DNA from: Thermoplasmata archaeon
GTDB taxonomy: Archaea; Thermoplasmatota; Thermoplasmata; UBA10834
Reading direction: 5' to 3'
DNA: 7,286 nt
Assembly (NCBI GenBank): GCA_013329135.1
Contig: DUKU01000001.1
Location: 944 to 8,229 of the forward strand
Shown here: positions 1-5,202 of the stretch, one piece after another
How positions within the stretch are numbered: position 1 is the stretch's first letter
How the letters are laid out: the number at the start of each line of letters is the position of its first letter
Translations under genes and position numbers: made by a program
Notes under the pieces: model-generated
Databases searched by the model: none
What the model was told of the DNA's origin: nothing
What the model saw: only the letters and a program-made list of their open reading frames with translations

Positions 1-992
1 GCGGATCCCTGGACGATGAAGCCTGTCGCCAGGACCGAGACCATCATCACGATGAAGGACCAGCGTATCTTGCCCGTCTGAAGGAAGGACGTGACAGACT
101 TGCCCGTCTCGTATGAGAACACGCCGAAGACGACGAACCAGACGGAGCCTGACACGAATATCAGGATGGATATGGCCAGGCTCCTCTCGTGCTCCAGCAG
201 CGCCTCCCTGTACGACACAGCCATGTCGTAGCCTATCAGGACACCCACGACCGCGAGGACGATGCCTATGATCGCGAAGGGTATGGCAAGGCTCCCCTGT
301 CTGATGGACCTGCTCATGCGCGTCATCCTCTCGCTGAACTGCTCTGCCCACCTATACGCCCAACCTATCAGGTAGAACCCAAGGACGACGCCGATGACGC
401 CGAAGGCCATCTGGGACAGGAGCCCTATATCCTCATAGTTGCCGTCCCGGAACTGTATGACCTTGGTGACGAACGACAGGAAGCCCCAGATGATGAACAC
501 GAGTGAGAACGGGACTATCCACCGGCGCCTCATCTTCTCGTCCTGGAGGGTCTTGACAATCATGTAGTACGTGCCCTCGATGCTCTTGCTCTGCTTGACG
601 TACACCCTCCTCACAGAATCGATCTTGATCCGGGACGATATGACCGGATAGATGGACTCATCCTCGGCGCCATCGCTGACGAGGATGGCGCGATCCGGCT
701 TGACCACCTCCAGGACGTTCTCGAGCTGCGTGGTCAGTATGAGGTCGGATTGGAAGCCGACGTGCGAATCCCCGGATATTGTGGCTATCTCAGCGTCGAT
801 GCCCCGCTTCGTCAGGTCGTCGTACAACTGCAGGCCTGACAGGATGGCGTTGGTATCGACCTCCTCGGGGTCCGCAAGGCCAAGCGCCAGTGCTGCGTCA
901 AGGTTCTCCTTCCTACCTATAACGGGGCCGTTGACGCCTGCCTTGACACCGAGGTCGTCGTCACGGTCGACGCATAGCACTAAGGTCTTCAT
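1..992 (-). CDS. DUF373 family integral membrane protein (3' end cut off by window)
   Basis: The frame opens at ATG 992-990 and runs off the left edge without a stop, giving 330 visible residues. The first ~150 residues form a soluble alpha/beta domain starting MKTLVLCVDRDDDLG, with GRKEN (26-30), LALGLADPEEVDTNA (35-49) and GDSHVG (74-79), which are hallmarks of archaeal DUF373 proteins. About five hydrophobic membrane segments follow, near 158-178, 192-212, 235-255, 271-292 and 310-328. No biochemical role is established for this family, and I assign none. The Asp-rich N-terminal motif suggests metal or nucleotide binding, but that is inference. The gene diverges from the zinc-ribbon gene. 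The start is chosen because the family motif begins at once after this Met and a TATA-like AAATACC lies about 28 bases upstream, so the message may be leaderless or nearly so. The protein probably lacks only a few tens of C-terminal residues here. Confidence 0.88.
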   Translation of the reverse strand, partial: MKTLVLCVDRDDDLGVKAGVNGPVIGRKENLDAALALGLADPEEVDTNAILSGLQLYDDLTKRGIDAEIATISGDSHVGFQSDLILTTQLENVLEVVKPDRAILVSDGAEDESIYPVISSRIKIDSVRRVYVKQSKSIEGTYYMIVKTLQDEKMRRRWIVPFSLVFIIWGFLSFVTKVIQFRDGNYEDIGLLSQMAFGVIGVVLGFYLIGWAYRWAEQFSERMTRMSRSIRQGSLAIPFAIIGIVLAVVGVLIGYDMAVSYREALLEHERSLAISILIFVSGSVWFVVFGVFSYETGKSVTSFLQTGKIRWSFIVMMVSVLATGFIVQGS

Positions 993-1016
993 TTCCGTCC
1001 AGTAATCGCCAGATAA

Positions 1017-1024
1017 GGTATTTG
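1017..1024 (-). promoter_or_regulatory. Possible TATA box of the DUF373 gene
   Basis: Read on the minus strand, the sequence is CAAATACC, centred about 28 bases before ATG 992. That spacing would place the transcription start at or within a few bases of the start codon. The match to an archaeal TATA box is only fair. It shares the 114-base divergent region 993-1106 with the opposite-facing zinc-ribbon promoter. Confidence 0.35.
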
Positions 1025-1075
1025 ACTATGCCTATTCGGGGCACTGGCGCATGATTGCATTGTCCTGTAGAAGTG

Positions 1076-1086
1076 CTTATATAATG
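1076..1086 (+). promoter_or_regulatory. TATA box of the zinc-ribbon gene, implying a leaderless transcript
   Basis: CTTATATAATG is the best archaeal TATA-box match in the window. Its centre is about 26 bases before ATG 1107, the usual TATA-to-start distance in archaea. Transcription would therefore begin at, or within a base or two of, the A of the start codon. No Shine-Dalgarno sequence precedes the ATG, in keeping with a leaderless message. Confidence 0.7.
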
Positions 1087-1106
1087 TCCATCGAATTATC
1101 TGAGCG

Positions 1107-1766
1107 ATGGGCAAAAAAATGGACCGCGGTGAACCCAAGAAAGAATGCCCTAGCTGTGGTCTTGGCGTTTCGCTCGAAGCGAACATCTGCGAATTCTGCG
1201 GATGGGACTTCGAGGAGGAGGATGAGTGGATCCTCCAGATAGAGAAACTCGAGCGCGACCTGCTTCTGGAGAAGCAGAAGTTCGAGCCGGGCACTGTGAA
1301 TCACAAGATAGAATCTACGCTCAGAAGCCCGCTCCTTGAGAGAGCCGAAGCGGCCCAAATCGCCGCCCGGGCGGCACCAGAGCCCGAGGAACGCGCACAG
1401 CCGAAGGTAGCGCACACCGCCGAAGATCTGATCCACAGAGAGGTCCCTCAGGTCAGGAGGCAGCCGGAACCACCCGTCCAGAGACATGTGCCAGCGCCGA
1501 CTCATCAGCCGGCGTCTGCGAAGGTCGTCCCGGAGGAGCCCGCAGCAGCCAAGACCAGGAAGGTCAGGAGCGTCAAGGCCCCAGTCGCTGAACCCGCGCC
1601 TACGCCCAGGCCTGAACCGAAGCCAGTACCCGCGCCCCAGAGGCCCGTAGAGGCCCCAGCCCCGCAGGTGAGGCAGGTCAAACACGCCGAGGCAAAGCCT
1701 GCACAACCCGAACCAGAAGCGCAGGAGACCAGGAAGGTCAGGACCGTCCGGAAGGTCAAGGGTTGA
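1107..1766 (+). CDS. Zinc-ribbon protein with long Pro/Ala-rich basic tail, function unknown
   Basis: This is a 219-residue protein in three parts. Residues 14-31 hold a CPSCG...CEFCG zinc ribbon (Cys14, 17, 28, 31). Residues ~35-62 are rich in Glu, Lys and Leu and probably form a helix or short coiled coil. From ~85 to the end the chain is a disordered stretch rich in Pro, Ala, Glu, Lys and Arg. The segment TRKVRSVK (150-157) recurs at the very C-terminus as TRKVRTVR (208-215) followed by KVKG. There is no signal peptide or membrane segment. The start is supported by the TATA box at leaderless distance. Zinc ribbon plus a basic disordered tail would fit binding to nucleic acid or to a protein partner, but this is inference. 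The antisense frame is also open, a side effect of codon bias. The Cys pattern and the promoter support the plus-strand reading. Confidence 0.85.
   Translation: MGKKMDRGEPKKECPSCGLGVSLEANICEFCGWDFEEEDEWILQIEKLERDLLLEKQKFEPGTVNHKIESTLRSPLLERAEAAQIAARAAPEPEERAQPKVAHTAEDLIHREVPQVRRQPEPPVQRHVPAPTHQPASAKVVPEEPAAAKTRKVRSVKAPVAEPAPTPRPEPKPVPAPQRPVEAPAPQVRQVKHAEAKPAQPEPEAQETRKVRTVRKVKG
1553..1743 (+). repeat. 17-bp direct repeat within the zinc-ribbon gene tail
   Basis: GACCAGGAAGGTCAGGA occurs at 1553-1569 and again, identically, at 1727-1743. Both copies are in the same frame and encode the TRKVR(S/T)V motif. The identity at DNA level points to a fairly recent internal duplication or to conserved codon choice for a repeated binding motif. 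Confidence 0.75.
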
Positions 1767-1790
1767 GAGGGCCGAGCGCACCACCGGCTG

Positions 1791-1800
1791 TGTTAAGTAC
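1791..1800 (+). promoter_or_regulatory. Possible TATA box of the MBL-fold hydrolase gene
   Basis: TGTTAAGTAC lies about 40 bases before ATG 1836, so a start near 1822 would give a leader of about 14 bases containing GGGGGCGG, a loose ribosome-binding sequence. The 69-base gap from the zinc-ribbon gene leaves room for a separate promoter, but read-through from upstream is equally possible. Confidence 0.4.
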
Positions 1801-1835
1801 GGAATCCATGATTACTTCATCCCGGGGGCGGACGC

Positions 1836-2477
1836 ATGCGCATCAGGTGGCACGGTCACGCATGTTTTGAGATAGATGGCAGTGTGCAGGTCGTCACTGA
1901 CCCGCACGACGGCAAGTCGATAGGCATCGCACCCCCGAAGGCGAAGGCGGACCTCGTGCTCGTCTCTCACGACCACTTCGACCACAACTGCGCCAGGCTG
2001 GTGAAGAAACAGGACGCGCGCGTGCTCTCCACACCGATCATGACAGTTGAGCAGGGCGTGAGGGTGGAGGGCCTCGAGGCGAGCCATGACGAGGTCGGTG
2101 GCGCGAAGCGCGGCAAGATAGTCATGTTCAGGTTCGAGCTCGACGGCATGTCCTTCTGCCATTTGGGGGACCTCGGGCATGACCTGGATGATGCGACCAT
2201 CGAGAAGATATCCCCGGTCGACGTCCTGTTCGTGCCCGTGGGCGACGTCTTCACGATAGGACCTGATGCCGCGAAGAGGATCATCGACAGGATCGCCCCG
2301 AAGGTCGCGGTGCCGATGCACTACAGGACCCAGGGGCTGTCACTCTCGATAAAGCCGGTGCAGGATTTCCTGGCATTGTGCGGCAAGGACCAGGTCGTCA
2401 AGGTGGGGAACGAAGTGGACTTCACCCCTGAGGACCTGCCCGAGGCAGGGACCGAGGTCTGGCTGTTCTCCCCGTAG
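1836..2477 (+). CDS. Metallo-beta-lactamase-fold (Lactamase_B_3, UlaG/UPF0173-like) hydrolase
   Basis: This 213-residue protein starts MRIRWHGHACFEI, the typical first strand of small UlaG/UPF0173-type MBL-fold enzymes. The metal-binding motif HDHFDH is at 45-50 (HxHxDH). Further candidate ligands are His84, the CHLGDLGH block at 108-115 (Asp112 as bridging ligand) and His162 in VPMHYRT. All expected metal positions appear present, so it should bind two metal ions, usually zinc or manganese, in the cytosol. The substrate cannot be read from the sequence; family members include lactonases, phosphodiesterases and many uncharacterised hydrolases. The length is normal for the group and there is no signal peptide. 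The gene converges on tif6 with a gap of only nine bases. It is not functionally linked to the ribosomal operon by anything visible here. Confidence 0.9.
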   Translation: MRIRWHGHACFEIDGSVQVVTDPHDGKSIGIAPPKAKADLVLVSHDHFDHNCARLVKKQDARVLSTPIMTVEQGVRVEGLEASHDEVGGAKRGKIVMFRFELDGMSFCHLGDLGHDLDDATIEKISPVDVLFVPVGDVFTIGPDAAKRIIDRIAPKVAVPMHYRTQGLSLSIKPVQDFLALCGKDQVVKVGNEVDFTPEDLPEAGTEVWLFSP

Positions 2478-2486
2478 GTATGATTC

Positions 2487-3146
2487 TCAGTAAAGGCCCA
2501 GGCCGTCTTCGATGCGGCCGAGCTCTATCGGTGTGCTCGTAGAGCCCACAATGGCGCCCTTGCTGTTCGCGATCGCGCATGCTCCCAGGTACGGCGTACC
2601 GTAGTTCAGGGTCGCGACCGCGGCAGGGACCCCGAACAATGACGAGAGCCCCTTCAGCTCGTCCTCCGACGTCCTCGGGTGACATACGACGCCCTTCGAT
2701 GTCGCGAGGCACACGGACCCGACGGTCTCCGTGCCTGCGATGGCGCCCAGGTGGACCTCTACGCCCAGCGTGTCCTCGATTATCCTCAGGGAGTACCTGG
2801 ACGCGGCTGGGTGCACGCACGCGGCCTTGTCGTTCGCGGCGATGTTGTTGCCCGCGGCGTTCAGCTTCTCCTCCATGACGCCTATCCTGAGGTCCTTCGG
2901 GAGCTTCGCCAACTCCTGCTTCTCAGCGAAATTGGTGACTATCACGCCGTTCGAGTTCATCGCGACGAGCGAGCCCACGAGTGTGGAGCCTGCGATATAT
3001 GTGCGCACGACCTCCACCTTGAGGACCTCCTCGACGTCCTTGACGAAGGATTTCTCCACCCCTTCGGGCAGAATCGCAAAACGCTCACTCGCAGAGCAGT
3101 AAACGCCCAAGTACGCGCTGCCGAAGACGTCGCCGAGCCTAAGCAT
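2487..3146 (-). CDS. eif6: Translation initiation factor 6 (aIF6)
   Basis: The 219-residue protein matches archaeal/eukaryotic IF6 throughout. It starts near MLRLGDVFGSAYLGVY and carries the repeated pentein-fold units: GSLVAMNSNGVIV (58-70), NAAGNNIAANDKAACVHP (96-113), GSVCLATSKGVVCHP (143-157) and ANSKGAIVGSTSTPIELGRI (193-212). aIF6 binds the large ribosomal subunit at the L23/L14e/SRL side and prevents early joining with the small subunit. The length fits the family's usual ~220 residues. The gene is the last of the rps19e operon, 20 bases after rpl31e. A weak GGAG/AGG ribosome-binding sequence lies in that gap. Co-transcription with L31e is common in archaea. The genes that often follow in euryarchaea (L18a/LX, prefoldin alpha, ftsY) are absent here, because the operon runs straight into a convergent hydrolase gene. 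Confidence 0.96.
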   Translation of the reverse strand: MLRLGDVFGSAYLGVYCSASERFAILPEGVEKSFVKDVEEVLKVEVVRTYIAGSTLVGSLVAMNSNGVIVTNFAEKQELAKLPKDLRIGVMEEKLNAAGNNIAANDKAACVHPAASRYSLRIIEDTLGVEVHLGAIAGTETVGSVCLATSKGVVCHPRTSEDELKGLSSLFGVPAAVATLNYGTPYLGACAIANSKGAIVGSTSTPIELGRIEDGLGLY

Positions 3147-3166
3147 CAGGTCCTACTCCAGGAGGA

Positions 3167-3457
3167 CTACTCCTCCGGCAGGGAGACCTCGATGAGGCCG
3201 TCCTCGAACCGTATGGCTTTGACGCGGACCTTGCTCGGCGGGTTCTCGATGCCCCTCGACCAGAGGTGCTCGTTCAACTTGTAATCTATCCAGACATCCT
3301 TCGCGGGGAGGTCGTCCTTGGACATGGACTTATCCGCGAGGTGCTGCCTCACGTAGTCCTTGACCTCCTTGATGGCCCTTGGCGCGCGCTTGCTCTTCGG
3401 GATCTGCTTCGTCATCCTGAGCGGAACTGTGAATATCCTCTCGACATCTTCTGCCAT
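3167..3457 (-). CDS. rpl31e: 50S ribosomal protein L31e
   Basis: This 96-residue protein has the L31e signature: VERIFTVPLR near the N-terminus (5-14), then PRAIKEVKDYVRQHL (26-40), VWIDYKLNEHLWSRGIENPP (55-74) and a KVRVKAIRF strand. L31e sits near the exit of the peptide tunnel on the large subunit and has no bacterial counterpart. The length is normal. The start at ATG 3457 is supported by GAGG about eight bases upstream, in the 10-base gap after the rpl39e stop. It is the fourth gene of the operon, directly before tif6, a common archaeal gene pair. Translational coupling with rpl39e is likely because the upstream ribosome-binding sequence partly overlaps the L39e stop region. Confidence 0.97.
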   Translation of the reverse strand: MAEDVERIFTVPLRMTKQIPKSKRAPRAIKEVKDYVRQHLADKSMSKDDLPAKDVWIDYKLNEHLWSRGIENPPSKVRVKAIRFEDGLIEVSLPEE

Positions 3458-3467
3458 GTTTAGCCCC

Positions 3468-3623
3468 TCACACCTTCAGCTTGGTCCTTCTCCACTGTCT
3501 CCTCTTCGGATGCCTGAGAAAGGTCCTGTTCGTCCTCATCATCACCCAGGCTGGGACCCTCCTGTTGCTCTTGGTCGCCCTCATCAGTCTGAGCTTCCTC
3601 GCGTGTGGCTTGTGCGTGGCCAT
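3468..3623 (-). CDS. rpl39e: 50S ribosomal protein L39e (51 aa)
   Basis: The minus-strand frame ending at TGA 3470-3468 encodes 51 residues that begin MATHKPHARKLRLMRATKSN and end WRRTKLKV. This is the full-length, highly basic L39e protein, with the conserved RRVPAWVMMRTNR core and HPKRRQWRR block. L39e lies inside the wall of the large-subunit exit tunnel. I chose ATG 3623 because GAGGAG ends six bases before it. The in-frame ATG at 3629 directly abuts that sequence, with no spacing, and would add only Met-Thr. The gene starts two bases after the PDCD5 stop and ends 10 bases before rpl31e, so translation is probably coupled to both. A longer acidic frame on the same strand (3460-3651) is a shadow of this gene. 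Confidence 0.96.
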   Translation of the reverse strand: MATHKPHARKLRLMRATKSNRRVPAWVMMRTNRTFLRHPKRRQWRRTKLKV

Positions 3624-3625
3624 CG

Positions 3626-3958
3626 TCATCTCCTCTCGATCTTGATCTCACGCTTTGCAGGCATTATCCGCCTAAGCAGCTGCCTGAGCGTGTAGTCGTC
3701 TATCTTGTCCGTGACCCTTCCGGACTGCACCAGCATCACGAGCTGGTTCTCGACGTGCTCCACGAGGTCCGGGCGTGTCATGCGCAGGTTCGCCAGACGC
3801 TCCCTCGCCTCGGGGGTGAGTATCTGCCGCATGAGCATGGCCCTCTGCGTGTCCAGCTGCTTCGCCTGCTCCTGCGCCACGGCCTCCTGCTGCGCCCTGA
3901 CTTGAAGCTCCTGGAGCTTCCGTTGCCTCAATGCGTCGAGCTCTGTATCGTCCGCCAT
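3626..3958 (-). CDS. PDCD5-like DNA-binding protein
   Basis: This 110-residue protein belongs to the archaeal/eukaryotic PDCD5 (TFAR19, DUF122) family. The first half is a charged, Gln- and Ala-rich helix with ELDALRQRKLQELQ at 6-19. The compact three-helix core follows, with ILTPEARERLANLRMTRPDL (46-65), VENQLVMLVQSGRV (69-82) and DDYTLRQLLRRI (87-98). The tail AKREIKIERR (101-110) is basic. Archaeal homologues have been described as DNA-binding proteins, and eukaryotic PDCD5 binds the TRiC chaperonin, so the true cellular role is open. Its place between rps19e and rpl39e is a conserved archaeal arrangement and suggests a task tied to ribosome production or protein folding. It starts 10 bases after the rps19e stop. 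The ribosome-binding sequence there is weak, so coupled translation is likely. Confidence 0.95.
   Translation of the reverse strand: MADDTELDALRQRKLQELQVRAQQEAVAQEQAKQLDTQRAMLMRQILTPEARERLANLRMTRPDLVEHVENQLVMLVQSGRVTDKIDDYTLRQLLRRIMPAKREIKIERR
3630..3635 (-). promoter_or_regulatory. Ribosome-binding site that decides the rpl39e start
   Basis: GAGGAG on the minus strand lies within the last codons of the PDCD5 gene. It touches the ATG at 3629 but is six bases from the ATG at 3623. Normal spacing therefore favours 3623 as the L39e start. Confidence 0.6.
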
Positions 3959-3968
3959 ACTGGCTCAC

Positions 3969-4424
3969 TCACAGGTACTTGGTGAGTTCCGGGTTCTGGG
4001 CAGCCATCTCCTTGAGGACCAGCGTGGCCAACGAATCGACCAGCTTGCGGCCCTTGGCGGTGACCGCCCTGCCACCGTCTTTCTCCTTGTGTATCAGCTG
4101 GCTCTTCTCAAGCTGCTGCACAGTGTGCCTGGAGATGGACCTTGAACCCCGGACTGCCTTGTCGGGTTTGGAACCCCTGTCGGCGGTGCCGCCGTACTTG
4201 GCCGCCAGCCTTGTGGTGCCGATCGGGCCCTCGATGTATATCTTGCGGAGCATCGCGGCAGACCTGGTGTACCACCAGCCCTCTTCCATGGGGCTCTTCT
4301 CGGTGTGCCGGCCGGTCTTGACATAGGCCGCCCACTCTGGGGCCTTTATCGTCTCGAGCTTCCTGAGCTCGTCCGCAATCTTCGGTATGAGCTTGTTCGG
4401 GGGTACGTCAAACGCTGTAGCCAT
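3969..4424 (-). CDS. rps19e: 30S ribosomal protein S19e
   Basis: This 151-residue protein shows the S19e family pattern: an N-terminal FDVPPNKLI (5-13), the conserved block APEWAAYVKTGRHTEKSP (28-45), then EEGWWYTRSAAMLRKIYIEGPIG (47-69) and the loop KYGGTADRGSKPDK (76-89). It ends with a helix QQLEKSQLI and the KGRKLVDSLA region. S19e is a small-subunit head protein found in archaea and eukaryotes, and in eukaryotes it is needed for 18S rRNA maturation. The length is normal. The start at ATG 4424 is supported by a good TGAGGT ribosome-binding sequence six bases upstream. It is the first gene of a five-gene operon, transcribed from a TATA box near 4508, and it diverges from ubiX. Confidence 0.97.
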   Translation of the reverse strand: MATAFDVPPNKLIPKIADELRKLETIKAPEWAAYVKTGRHTEKSPMEEGWWYTRSAAMLRKIYIEGPIGTTRLAAKYGGTADRGSKPDKAVRGSRSISRHTVQQLEKSQLIHKEKDGGRAVTAKGRKLVDSLATLVLKEMAAQNPELTKYL

Positions 4425-4430
4425 CGGATT

Positions 4431-4436
4431 ACCTCA
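4431..4436 (-). promoter_or_regulatory. Shine-Dalgarno sequence of rps19e, overlapping a leader-ORF stop
   Basis: TGAGGT on the minus strand is six bases before ATG 4424 and matches the 3' end of archaeal 16S rRNA. Its TGA is also the stop codon of a short 12-codon leader frame (4434-4472), so translation of that leader, if it occurs, would end on top of the ribosome-binding site. Confidence 0.65.
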
Positions 4437-4472
4437 AACGAGATGCAATTGCCACTGGTCCATGTGCCACAT
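4434..4472 (-). other. Possible 12-codon leader ORF in the rps19e 5' region
   Basis: A frame from ATG 4472 to TGA 4434 encodes MWHMDQWQLHLV. The predicted transcription start near 4482 is only about ten bases upstream, so this would be the first ATG in the message. The stop overlaps the rps19e ribosome-binding sequence. The two Trp and two His residues recall leader peptides used in attenuation, but this is weak evidence. Such a short frame can easily arise by chance, and it has no Shine-Dalgarno sequence of its own. Confidence 0.2.
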
Positions 4473-4474
4473 GG
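4460..4474. promoter_or_regulatory. Perfect 15-bp palindrome in the rps19e/ubiX intergenic region
   Basis: CCATGTG-C-CACATGG has seven-base arms around a single central base. It overlaps a second inverted repeat TGCCAC-ATGG-GTGGCA at 4465-4480. It lies just inside the predicted rps19e transcript. It could therefore act as a DNA operator just downstream of the transcription start or, less well given the one-base loop, fold as an RNA hairpin. No regulator can be named from the sequence. Confidence 0.45.
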
Positions 4475-4503
4475 GTGGCAAATCGCGGATAAGAGGCTCC
4501 ACT

Positions 4504-4512
4504 TATTTAAAT
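4504..4512 (-). promoter_or_regulatory. TATA box of the rps19e operon
   Basis: ATTTAAATAA read on the minus strand is an A/T-only block in an otherwise GC-rich region, preceded by the purine-containing GG of a possible BRE. With the usual ~26-base spacing it would start transcription near 4482 and give a leader of about 58 bases before rps19e. The core TTTAAA is symmetrical, so it might also serve the divergent ubiX gene. Confidence 0.6.
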
Positions 4513-4531
4513 CCTTGCCGCCTATCGATGG

Positions 4532-4563
4532 TGCCAGACATCGCGCACGCGAACGACCTGGCA
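4532..4563. promoter_or_regulatory. Nested inverted repeats upstream of ubiX
   Basis: The outer arms TGCCAG (4532-4537) and CTGGCA (4558-4563) enclose an inner pair TCGCG (4541-4545) and CGCGA (4548-4552) around a two-base centre. The element lies between the divergent rps19e promoter and the ubiX start. It may be an operator or, if ubiX is transcribed from the TATA box at 4508, a hairpin in a ~80-base leader. Role unknown. Confidence 0.35.
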
Positions 4564-4614
4564 TGCGTCCATGGATGAAAAGGCTTTTGTCATGGGGAGC
4601 TCCTAGCCGGGCTC

Positions 4615-5202
4615 GTGACGACGGTAGTCGCCCTGACCGGGGCATCTGGGAGCATATACGGCATAAGGCTCTTGAAGGCACTCCGCGGACACAAGGTCGT
4701 CATCGTCTCTGACGATGCCGCGGCCATAGCCGAGCAGGAGACCGGACTAGACAGGAAGGAGATAGAATCCCTCGGGGACGGCCACTTCTCCAACTCGGAC
4801 CTCGCAGCCCCCGTGTCGTCTGGCTCCGTCAAGTTCGACGCGATGGTCATCATCCCGTGCAGCGCATCGACGATGTCCAAGATCGCGTGCGGCATCGCGG
4901 ACAACCTCATCACGAGGGTGGCATCCGTCGCGCTCAAGGAGCGGCGGAAGCTCGTATTGGTGGTCCGGGAGACCCCTCTGTCGACGATACACCTATCGAA
5001 CATGGAGAGGCTGTCGTCCGCGGGAGCGGTCATATTGCCCGCGTGCCCGGCGTTCTACCCCAGCCCGAAGACGGTCGACGACATGGTGGACTTCGTCGTA
5101 GGAAGGGTGCTCGATGTGTTGGGCGTCGAGAACAGGCTCTACAAGCGTTGGGCCGGGAAGGAGCTCAGAGGTAGTCGTGGATCTCGTCGAACTCGTCGCT
5201 GA
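4615..5202 (+). CDS. ubiX: UbiX family flavin prenyltransferase
   Basis: This 195-residue protein is a clear UbiX/Pad1 member. It joins a dimethylallyl group to reduced FMN to make prenylated FMN, the cofactor of UbiD-type decarboxylases. It has the FMN-binding GASGSIYG (9-16), PCSASTMSKIACGIADNLI (81-99), KERR (108-111), RETPL (118-122) and PAFY (145-148). Lys108, Glu119, Tyr148 and Arg164 keep the relative spacing of the active-site residues known in Pseudomonas UbiX, so it should be active. Start is GTG 4615; no in-frame ATG lies just upstream and the first strand begins at once. In many archaea prFMN serves the decarboxylase of the modified mevalonate pathway; no UbiD partner is visible here. 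The last ~11 residues (RGSRGSRRTRR) are an unusual basic tail encoded inside the 38-base overlap with the convergent membrane-protein gene. Confidence 0.95.
   Translation: MTTVVALTGASGSIYGIRLLKALRGHKVVIVSDDAAAIAEQETGLDRKEIESLGDGHFSNSDLAAPVSSGSVKFDAMVIIPCSASTMSKIACGIADNLITRVASVALKERRKLVLVVRETPLSTIHLSNMERLSSAGAVILPACPAFYPSPKTVDDMVDFVVGRVLDVLGVENRLYKRWAGKELRGSRGSRRTRR

Noticed and set aside
189..506. 105-codon plus-strand frame opposite the DUF373 gene
   Set aside because: It is the antisense shadow of the DUF373 membrane segments. It is rich in Asp, His and Pro without any pattern.
1077..1784. 235-codon open frame on the minus strand opposite the zinc-ribbon gene
   Set aside because: It is antisense to a gene with a clear Cys pattern and promoter. 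Its composition (Gly, Leu, Arg, Trp-rich) is what a Pro/Ala/Glu-rich, G+C-rich gene gives on the other strand, and no motif is visible.
2679..3284. 201-codon plus-strand frame opposite tif6
   Set aside because: It is antisense to aIF6 and the end of L31e, both certain genes, and has no promoter or recognisable motif.
3460..3651. 63-codon acidic frame on the minus strand
   Set aside because: It is a frame-shifted shadow of L39e and the end of the PDCD5 gene. The L39e frame matches the family over its whole length.
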